DNA of 5,999 nucleotides, from contig CALFEA010000079.1 in NCBI GenBank assembly GCA_937950385.1, positions 1 through 5,999 of the forward strand, written 5' to 3'. Made by a program: the position numbers and the translations under genes. The DNA is from an uncultured Altererythrobacter sp. Its GTDB lineage: Bacteria > Pseudomonadota > Alphaproteobacteria > Sphingomonadales > Sphingomonadaceae. Below, piece after piece: positions 1 through 4,941 of this stretch. The notes beneath the pieces were generated by a model, which was given only the letters and a program-made list of their open reading frames with translations, did no database searches and was not told the origin of the DNA. Numbering within the stretch: the first letter of the stretch is position 1; every line of letters begins with the position of its first letter.

Positions 1-654
1 CGGCGCAATCACAAAATTGGTAATAGCGGCATTGTGGTCAAACTTTTCTGCCCAAATAGAGGTAAGCAGGCCAAGCAAGGCCAGAAGCACAGATCCCATC
101 AGACCGAACCAGATCACCGCCCACCAATGCTCGACCGATAGGCTTACACCCGGCCATAGCAGCATCGCCAGCGCCACTGTGCAGCCAACAGCAATCGCTC
201 GCGTTACCGCGGCGGCAATAATCCCAACCATCAGCTCGCCCTCTGACAAAGGCGGCATCAGCAAATCGATGATCGTGCCCATAATTTTGCCCGACAAAAG
301 CGAGAATGACGAGTTGGCAAAAGCATTTTGCATCATGCCCATCATAATCAGGCCTGGCGCAATAAAACTGGCGAACGGCACGCCAAGAACTTCGCGCCCA
401 CCGCGCCCCAATGCGACGGTAAAAATCACCAGAAACAAAAGGGTTGTGACCGCAGGAGCCCAAATAGTCTGCGTCTGCACCTTGAGAAACCGGCGAACCT
501 CCTTAATATAGAGGGACCAAAGACCAATGCGGTTGATACCGGTGAAAAATGGCTCGCCTTTTGGCGGGAAGTTCGAGCCCCTTTTTGCGACGCTACTATT
601 GTCTGCATCTGGGGCGATAGTTTCGCCAGTCGTTGTCATTGCTTGATCGGCCAT
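1..654 (-). CDS. ABC-2 type transporter permease, N-terminal part (runs off left edge)
   Basis: Reading the minus strand from the ATG at 654 gives 218 codons with no stop down to base 1, so the gene is cut by the window edge. The product starts with a polar cytoplasmic tail of about 45 residues, then an amphipathic stretch (GLWSLYIKEVRRFLKV, residues 44-59), then hydrophobic segments at about 64-82, 95-115, 141-168 and 176-200. This is the layout of the ABC-2 permease family (YadH/NodJ-like). The family-typical pieces are visible: LLMPPLSEGEL after the second hydrophobic segment, and WAEKFDHNAAITNFVIAP at the cut end, which in relatives precedes the last membrane helices. Such permeases pair with a separate ATPase to export lipids, polysaccharides or drugs; the substrate cannot be told here, and the ATPase would lie outside the window. 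No strong Shine-Dalgarno precedes the ATG. Met6 is an alternative start. The frame stays open further upstream, but I see no better start there. Confidence 0.9.
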   Translation of the reverse strand, partial: MADQAMTTTGETIAPDADNSSVAKRGSNFPPKGEPFFTGINRIGLWSLYIKEVRRFLKVQTQTIWAPAVTTLLFLVIFTVALGRGGREVLGVPFASFIAPGLIMMGMMQNAFANSSFSLLSGKIMGTIIDLLMPPLSEGELMVGIIAAAVTRAIAVGCTVALAMLLWPGVSLSVEHWWAVIWFGLMGSVLLALLGLLTSIWAEKFDHNAAITNFVIAP

Positions 655-763
655 GATTTGGCGGTTAGGGGCAAGTGAGCGCCATGACAAGCGCCCCTTT
701 GCCAGCAGACGGCAAAACGCCTAAGGTTATGGCGAAAATTTTAAATGGGAATTTGAGAAACAC
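655..763. promoter_or_regulatory. Divergent intergenic region between the ABC permease gene and gcrA
   Basis: These 109 bases must hold the promoters of both divergent genes unless either is read through from further away. On the plus strand TTGCCA (699-704), 17 bases and TAAGGT (722-727) form a weak sigma70-like candidate for gcrA: the -35 matches 5 of 6 consensus bases, the -10 only 3 of 6. The -35 candidate lies in an inverted repeat, TTTGCC (698-703), 7 bases, GGCAAA (711-716). A second, looser repeat is AGGGGC (667-672) with GCCCCT (693-698). No GANTC methylation site for CcrM is present here. Assignment of regulatory roles is inference. Confidence 0.35.
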
Positions 764-1465
764 ATGAGTTGGACAGACGAACGCATCGGGACCCTCCAGA
801 AAATGTGGGAAGGCGGATCCACCGCTAGCCAGATTGCGGAAGAGCTCGGCGGTGTCAGCCGCAATGCTGTGATCGGCAAAGCCCATCGGCTTGGCCTAAA
901 ATCGCGCCCCTCTCCTGTAAAAGCAGCAGAGAAAAAGAAAAAAGCAGCGACTGCGGCGAAGAAGGCACCTGTGAAAGCGGCGCCTAAGAAACCCGCTGCA
1001 AAGGCGCCGAAGGCCCCGGCGAAATCGCCTGCAGCCATATTGAATGCTCAGGCAGCAGCATCTGCCGCCAATGCAGCATCGCAAGAAGGCGTGCCCTCAC
1101 AGCCAATTCCTAATCCTTCGCCCAATTTGCCCAAGATCGTCTCGGTTGGACCGGGCGGATTTTTGCGCCAGGGCCCAGGTGATCAACAGCCACCGATCCC
1201 GCCAGCACCGCCGCGCCGGCTTGTGCCAGCCAAGCCTGATCCAGCGATTAAGGACAAAACCAGCCTGCTGGATCTGTCCGATAAAGTGTGCCGCTGGCCA
1301 ATGGGCCATCCAGGCGAAGCGGACTTTCATTTTTGCGGCGGCGAGGTGAACCCTGGCTTTCCTTATTGTGTCGAACATTGCGGCCGGGCCTATCAGGCGC
1401 AATTGCCTCGCGGTGCGCGCAGACCGCCTCCGCCTTTGCCATTTGGCGGACCGCGAGTTCGCTAA
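764..1465 (+). CDS. gcrA: GcrA family cell-cycle regulator
   Basis: GcrA is an alphaproteobacterial transcription factor that binds sigma70-RNA polymerase and activates promoters carrying GANTC sites methylated by CcrM. The 233-residue product begins MSWTDERIGTLQKMW and carries a helix-turn-helix at about residues 3-46, with the recognition helix around SRNAVIGKAHRLGL (32-45), the hallmark of the family. Residues about 50-92 are a Lys/Ala/Pro-rich linker resembling a histone H1 tail, then a Pro/Gly-rich stretch follows to about 160. The C-terminal domain (about 167-212) has the family's Cys/His-rich pattern: CRWPMG (C176), FHFCGG (C191), and PYCVEHCGRAY (C202, H205, C206), corresponding to the sigma-interacting domain. 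It is longer than Caulobacter GcrA (173 residues, from memory), mainly through the linker. GAGAAA (755-760) before the ATG is a weak ribosome site. It appears monocistronic: it diverges from the permease gene and is followed by a terminator. Confidence 0.95.
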   Translation: MSWTDERIGTLQKMWEGGSTASQIAEELGGVSRNAVIGKAHRLGLKSRPSPVKAAEKKKKAATAAKKAPVKAAPKKPAAKAPKAPAKSPAAILNAQAAASAANAASQEGVPSQPIPNPSPNLPKIVSVGPGGFLRQGPGDQQPPIPPAPPRRLVPAKPDPAIKDKTSLLDLSDKVCRWPMGHPGEADFHFCGGEVNPGFPYCVEHCGRAYQAQLPRGARRPPPPLPFGGPRVR

Positions 1466-1498
1466 AGCGTAAGCCGCAACTTGGCGATGAAAATGCAC

Positions 1499-1535
1499 AA
1501 AGGGCTGCGTCCATCATGGGATCGCGGCCCTTTTT
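1499..1535 (+). terminator. Intrinsic terminator after gcrA
   Basis: The arms AAAGGGCTGCG (1499-1509) and CGCGGCCCTTT (1523-1533) pair over 11 positions with one U-G wobble, and the right arm runs into five T residues (1531-1535). The 13-base loop contains CCAT and ATGG, which may pair partly. It lies 33 bases after the gcrA stop codon, so it separates gcrA from the DUF1993 gene. The arms are almost the same as those of the pnp terminator at 4886-4919. Confidence 0.88.
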
Positions 1536-1605
1536 GTTGGTTGCGCGCCTTTGTCCAATTTTTGTAAACCCGCTGCGATATGCTCAATGATCTAAGAGAG
1601 AAAAC

Positions 1606-2127
1606 ATGGCCCTAACGCTTTACGATGCCTTCGTTCCCACCTGCCAACAGACCCTCGCCGCCATTCACGGTATGATGGATAAAGCGCAGGCGCATATTGC
1701 GGATAAAGGCCTAACGGATGCCGATTTGATCGAAGCGCAGCTAACCGGTGATATGTGGCCATTGCCGTGGCATATCCGCAGCTGTTGGCTGCATTCTGCT
1801 AACGTATTGGAGCAATTGCCTAGCGGCGAGTTTGCACCCAACTTTAGCGAGGTTGCAGACAGCTGGGACGGATTGCGGGCGCAAGTGACTTCGGCTCAGA
1901 ACATCTTGGCAAATGTTGATGCAGACGCATTGGAAGCTATCGCAGGCAAGGAAGTGGCCTTCATGATGGGCGGCAAGCCTTTGATGAAATTCACCGCGCA
2001 GAACATGCTTCTAAGCTTTTCGCAGCCCAATTTCCATTTCCACGCGACCACATTTTACGACATTTTGCGCCACAAGGGCGTTCCTATTGGTAAACGCGAT
2101 TATCTCGGGGTCCCGCGGACCTTGTAA
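1606..2127 (+). CDS. DUF1993 family protein (function unknown)
   Basis: The 173-residue soluble protein matches my memory of the DUF1993 family in both length and motifs: it opens with ALTLYDAFVPTCQQTLAAI, has QLTGDMWPLPWHIRS near 45-59, and ends with PNFHFHATTFYDILRHKGVP (141-160) followed by IGKRDYLG. The His-x-His-x(n)-His pattern near the C-terminus (H144, H146, H156) together with a mostly helical sequence recalls DinB-like four-helix bundles, but metal binding is only inference. There is no signal peptide or membrane segment, so it should be cytoplasmic. The ATG has a good ribosome site, AAGAGAG (1594-1600), five bases upstream. It lies behind the gcrA terminator, so a promoter of its own is expected within 1536-1593, though I see no clear one. 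The next gene begins 30 bases after its stop, suggesting cotranscription. Biological role unknown. Confidence 0.88.
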   Translation: MALTLYDAFVPTCQQTLAAIHGMMDKAQAHIADKGLTDADLIEAQLTGDMWPLPWHIRSCWLHSANVLEQLPSGEFAPNFSEVADSWDGLRAQVTSAQNILANVDADALEAIAGKEVAFMMGGKPLMKFTAQNMLLSFSQPNFHFHATTFYDILRHKGVPIGKRDYLGVPRTL

Positions 2128-2157
2128 ATTTAACGCACCAACCAATTGGAACTACAT

Positions 2158-3078
2158 ATGAAACGCATCCTTATCGCCTCGTTCGCAGGCGCAATCGCGC
2201 TCGTCCCTCAAAGCGCTCAGGCCGAAGTTCCAGAAGCCGTGCGGGCGATGATCGATGCAGCCATTGCCAAAGGTGATGCACCAACAGTGCGCGCTGTGAT
2301 GGATCTGGCACGCCAAACCAATCCAGTTGACACAGATGAACTCAACGCCATTCAAGCACAATTTGAAGCGGGCGAAGCAGCCAAAGCGGCTCAAGCAGAA
2401 GCTGCAAAAGAGCAAGAAATCCGTTCCGCTGGCCTTCTCGATAATTGGCAAGGTCAAGGCCAATTGGGCGCATTTCGTTCCACTGGTAATACATCAGACA
2501 CGGGCGTTACCGCTGGCGTAACGCTGGAACGAGTTGGGGTCGATTGGCGCCACAAGCTGACTGGTTTGGCCGACTATCAAAAGTCCAATGGCGTCACGAC
2601 GCGCGAGCAATTCCTCGCCGCATATGAAGCCAATTATGACCTTAGTGACCGCCTCTATGCCTACGGCCTTGTGCAATATGAGCGCGACACATTTCAAGGG
2701 TATACGGCACGCTATTCCGCATCAGGCGGGCTTGGTTACCGTGTGATCGAGCAGGACAATATGCAGCTGTCTGTGAAAGCGGGCCCTGCTTACCGTAAAA
2801 CCGATTTCAACAATGGCACATCGGACAGTTCCATCGCCGGTCTCGCGGCTTTGGATTTCGATTGGCAGATTGCAGAAAACCTCAAACTTACCGAAGATGC
2901 CAGCGCCTTTATCCAATCAGGCGGCAACACTTATGTCAGCACCACCGGTCTTGTGGCTGGACTTGGCAGCGGCTTGTCGGCGAGCATTTCCTATTCGGTT
3001 GAGCATGAGACGAACCCGCCCATCGGCGCCGTTAAAACCGACACGCTGACACGTGCAACGCTGATCTATGATTTTTAG
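2158..3078 (+). CDS. DUF481 (YdiY-like) outer-membrane beta-barrel protein
   Basis: The 306-residue product starts with a classical Sec signal peptide (MKRILIASFAGAIALVPQ, probable cleavage after AQA at residue 22). Residues 24-92 are Ala/Glu/Gln-rich and probably helical, a periplasmic segment. From about residue 97 to the end the sequence alternates as in antiparallel strands with aromatic girdles (GQGQLGAFRSTGNTSDTGV, LYAYGLVQYERDTFQGY, GGLGYRV, LSVKAGPAYRK), and the protein ends in LIYDF, a terminal Phe typical of BAM-inserted barrels. This fits DUF481, the family of E. coli YdiY, sometimes called salt-induced outer membrane protein; its function is not established. I chose the ATG at 2158, which has GGA seven bases upstream, over an in-frame TTG at 2146 that would put LELH before the signal peptide. 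No terminator is visible at its end, and its stop overlaps that of the convergent gene. Confidence 0.88.
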   Translation: MKRILIASFAGAIALVPQSAQAEVPEAVRAMIDAAIAKGDAPTVRAVMDLARQTNPVDTDELNAIQAQFEAGEAAKAAQAEAAKEQEIRSAGLLDNWQGQGQLGAFRSTGNTSDTGVTAGVTLERVGVDWRHKLTGLADYQKSNGVTTREQFLAAYEANYDLSDRLYAYGLVQYERDTFQGYTARYSASGGLGYRVIEQDNMQLSVKAGPAYRKTDFNNGTSDSSIAGLAALDFDWQIAENLKLTEDASAFIQSGGNTYVSTTGLVAGLGSGLSASISYSVEHETNPPIGAVKTDTLTRATLIYDF

Positions 3079-3761
3079 GCCAGCGCTTTGCCAAACCAGA
3101 TGACATGATGCGCGCCTTTGTTATTTGGGCGCGAGCGGACGTTCACCTCTTCCACATGCATGCGGGAATCCATCATCCGGCGCTTGAAGCCGTGGTCGGG
3201 CGCAGCGGACCAAACCGCCAACATGCCGCCCGGCTTTAACGCATCGCGCGCTTTGCCAAGGCCGGTACGTGAGTAGAGCCGGTTATTGTCAAACCGGACC
3301 ATGCCATCGGGCCCATTGTCGACATCCAGCAGGATCGCATCAAACTTCTCGCATGTGCCATCGTTGGCATCATCAATCAGCGCAGCGACATCACAAATAT
3401 TGAGTGTGAGGCGGGGATCATCGAGGCAATCGCCCGTCAGCTCCGCCATCGGCCCACGCGCCCAATCAATGATCTTCTCAGCAATCTCGGCAACGACCAC
3501 ATCACCGTTTGATGCTCCCAGCCGAGCAAGTGCAGCCCGCAGGGTAAAGCCCATGCCATATCCGCCGATCAATATGCGCGGATTTTCGGTCTTCAACCGG
3601 TCAAAGGTCAGCTCAGCCAATTGCTCTTCTGAAAAACGCATGCGCGTGCTCATGAGCTCATTATGACCCAGCACGATCATAAAATCGCGGCCATGGCTGA
3701 ACAGCTCAAGCTCCTCGCCATCGGGAATTTGGACGGTATCAATCAGTTCACGTTTCAACAT
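3075..3761 (-). CDS. Spermidine-synthase-like SAM-dependent methyltransferase-fold protein
   Basis: The 228-residue protein has a Rossmann-type methyltransferase core: motif I as ILIGGYGMGFTLRAAL (63-78), the acidic residue of motif post-I in VVVAEIAEKIIDWARG (E92), an Asp in CDVAALI (D124), and strand 4 as FDAILLDVDNGPDGM (140-154), followed by LKPGGMLAVWS. Databases usually label such proteins spermidine synthase. However, the aminopropyltransferase active-site DxxDP type motif is replaced by DVDNGPDG, and the N-terminal beta domain is short, so polyamine synthesis is doubtful. From memory, GMGFTLRAAL and LLDVDNGPDG are shared by a family of similar length in other Alphaproteobacteria; substrate unknown. 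Its start is well supported: TAAGGGGCGGGGCAATG combines the upstream gene's stop, a strong Shine-Dalgarno and the ATG at 3761, leaving an 11-base gap. It is therefore very likely translated from the same mRNA as the acylase gene. Its TAA overlaps the DUF481 TAG on the other strand. Confidence 0.85.
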   Translation of the reverse strand: MLKRELIDTVQIPDGEELELFSHGRDFMIVLGHNELMSTRMRFSEEQLAELTFDRLKTENPRILIGGYGMGFTLRAALARLGASNGDVVVAEIAEKIIDWARGPMAELTGDCLDDPRLTLNICDVAALIDDANDGTCEKFDAILLDVDNGPDGMVRFDNNRLYSRTGLGKARDALKPGGMLAVWSAAPDHGFKRRMMDSRMHVEEVNVRSRPNNKGAHHVIWFGKALA

Positions 3762-3768
3762 TGCCCCG

Positions 3769-3774
3769 CCCCTT
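3769..3774 (-). promoter_or_regulatory. Shine-Dalgarno overlapping the upstream stop codon
   Basis: On the minus strand the acylase gene's stop TAA (3775-3773) overlaps AAGGGG, which sits seven bases before the ATG at 3761. Stop and ribosome site share bases, an arrangement suited to translational coupling or re-initiation. It fixes the methyltransferase-like start. Confidence 0.75.
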
Positions 3775-4822
3775 AGATGATTTCGTCTTCATCGAACATA
3801 CCGTCTGCAAACGCGGCATCTTGAATCTCGCCAAGACGGTCTTCTGCTGTACCCGATGCTTCTACTTCGGCCACATGCACCAGCGCATCACCTTGATTGA
3901 CGACAGGCAAATTGCTGCGCCCGATGATGATCCCGCGGATGGGTGAGGCAACGGCGATATCCTTATCCCCGAACGGATCAGCAAGGTAGCCCACAGCTTC
4001 GCCAGCATCGACCAATGCGCCGCTTGCTTTGGTGGCGCGGAACAATCCGCCCTCTGGCGCGCGCACCCACATAGAGCGGCGGCTGCGCACCGATTTGGCG
4101 CCAGCCTTGCGCGGTAATTTCACGCCCATATCCAGATGCGCCATAACGCGCAAAATACCTTGCACAGCAACACGAATACTCAGCTCGTCAAACCTCAACG
4201 CCTCGCCCGCCTCAACCAGCAAGACATCACAATCATGTGCAGCCGCTGCTTGCCGCAGTGACCCTTCGCGCAATTTGGAGACGATGATGGCAGGCGCGCC
4301 GAATATCGGGGCGAGTTCCGCAGCCAAGGGGCGATTGTCGCTTATGCGGACTTGCGGCAAGTTTTCGCGGTGCAGCGCGGCGGTGTGAATATCGATCCCG
4401 ATGTCGCTGCGCGCAATAACCTCAGTCGTGAAGCAATGCGCCAATTGCGAGGCTAGCGAGCCCGTCGCGTTTCCGGGGAAGCAGCGGTTCAAATCGCGGC
4501 GGTCGGGCAGGTACCTTTGATGCGCGACAAATCCGTAAGCGTTGACAATCGGGATGCATAGCAGCGTGCCTGCCAGCCGCTTGGGAGAGACCGATTTCAG
4601 CAAGCGGCGCACAACCTCCACCCCGATTATCTCATCACCGTGAACGCTGCCGCTGACGAACATCACTGGGCCCGGTTTTTTGCCGTGAATGACCCGCACC
4701 CGCAGCGACACCTCAGTATCAGTTGAAAGGCGGCTAACCGGAATATCGATCGTTTCGCTGGTGCCCGGCGCGATAGAATGTCCGGCAAGTTCAAAATGCG
4801 GCACGGATGAAGTTTTAGGCAA
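3773..4822 (-). CDS. Succinylglutamate desuccinylase/aspartoacylase (AstE/AspA) family zinc hydrolase
   Basis: Members of this M14-related family use one zinc to cleave N-acyl amino acids or similar amides; the exact substrate is not evident. With the TTG start at 4822 the product has 349 residues. It shows SVHGDE (zinc ligands H61 and E64), the arginine-rich substrate motif DRRDLNRCFPG (107-117), DIHTA (third ligand H146) and LVEAGEA with the likely catalytic E204. Residues about 252-320 form a small beta-rich domain (GGLFRATKASGALVDAGEAVG and ASPIRGIIIG) like the barrel-sandwich hybrid seen in this family, and the tail is acidic (FDEDEII). The frame opens at a TTG at 4888, but that codon lies in the pnp terminator T-tract and has no ribosome site. 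No ATG exists in the N-terminal part. TTG 4822 has AAGG eight bases upstream; GTG 4804 is a poorer alternative. The methyltransferase-like gene follows 11 bases later. Confidence 0.87.
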   Translation of the reverse strand: MPKTSSVPHFELAGHSIAPGTSETIDIPVSRLSTDTEVSLRVRVIHGKKPGPVMFVSGSVHGDEIIGVEVVRRLLKSVSPKRLAGTLLCIPIVNAYGFVAHQRYLPDRRDLNRCFPGNATGSLASQLAHCFTTEVIARSDIGIDIHTAALHRENLPQVRISDNRPLAAELAPIFGAPAIIVSKLREGSLRQAAAAHDCDVLLVEAGEALRFDELSIRVAVQGILRVMAHLDMGVKLPRKAGAKSVRSRRSMWVRAPEGGLFRATKASGALVDAGEAVGYLADPFGDKDIAVASPIRGIIIGRSNLPVVNQGDALVHVAEVEASGTAEDRLGEIQDAAFADGMFDEDEII

Positions 4823-4828
4823 AGCGGC

Positions 4829-4834
4829 TACCTT
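4829..4834 (-). promoter_or_regulatory. Ribosome binding site that decides the TTG start of the acylase gene
   Basis: Minus-strand AAGGTA precedes the TTG at 4822 with eight bases between AAGG and the start codon. No comparable site precedes the TTG at 4888 or the GTG at 4804, so this is the main argument for the chosen start. A TTG start implies modest translation. Confidence 0.6.
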
Positions 4835-4885
4835 AAATTGACAATGGCGGAGATGTGGACTTCGCCGCTCGAAAAGGAAAGCCCG

Positions 4886-4919
4886 CAAAACAAAAGGGGC
4901 CGCGATTTCTCGCAGCCCC
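4886..4919 (-). terminator. Intrinsic terminator of pnp
   Basis: On the minus strand GGGGCTGCG (4919-4911) and CGCGGCCCC (4904-4896) form a nine-pair stem with one U-G wobble and a six-base loop AGAAAT, followed by TTTTGTTTTG. It starts 22 bases after the pnp stop codon. The acylase gene begins 63 bases further on, so that gene pair needs its own promoter in about 4823-4885 or depends on readthrough; I see no convincing promoter there. Confidence 0.9.
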
Positions 4920-4941
4920 CTCTATTTGGTTTTGATCGACC

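Noticed and set aside
38..463. Minus-strand 141-codon frame at the left edge
   Set aside because: It overlaps, in another frame of the same strand, the ABC-2 permease, whose frame is open to the edge and shows membrane segments and family motifs. The Cys/Arg/Trp-rich product is a typical shadow.
17..511. Plus-strand 164-codon frame at the left edge
   Set aside because: It is antisense to the permease, with a Pro/Thr/Ile-rich composition and no recognisable domain.
911..1040. Possible DNA repeat array in the gcrA gene
   Set aside because: The periodic look comes from Lys/Ala/Pro codons; the nucleotide units are not identical and have no regular spacing, so it is protein low complexity and not a tandem repeat or CRISPR.
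2142..2149. Palindrome CCAATTGG before the DUF481 gene
   Set aside because: It is only eight bases and overlaps the ribosome site. No second copy or flanking symmetry supports an operator.
2146..2157. TTG start for the DUF481 gene, four codons before the ATG
   Set aside because: It would place LELH before a normal signal peptide and would use the GGA that serves as ribosome site for the ATG at 2158.
4838..4843. Perfect TTGACA on the plus strand in the acylase-pnp gap
   Set aside because: The hexamer 17 bases later is TTCGCC, not a -10, and no plus-strand gene follows. It probably occurs by chance.
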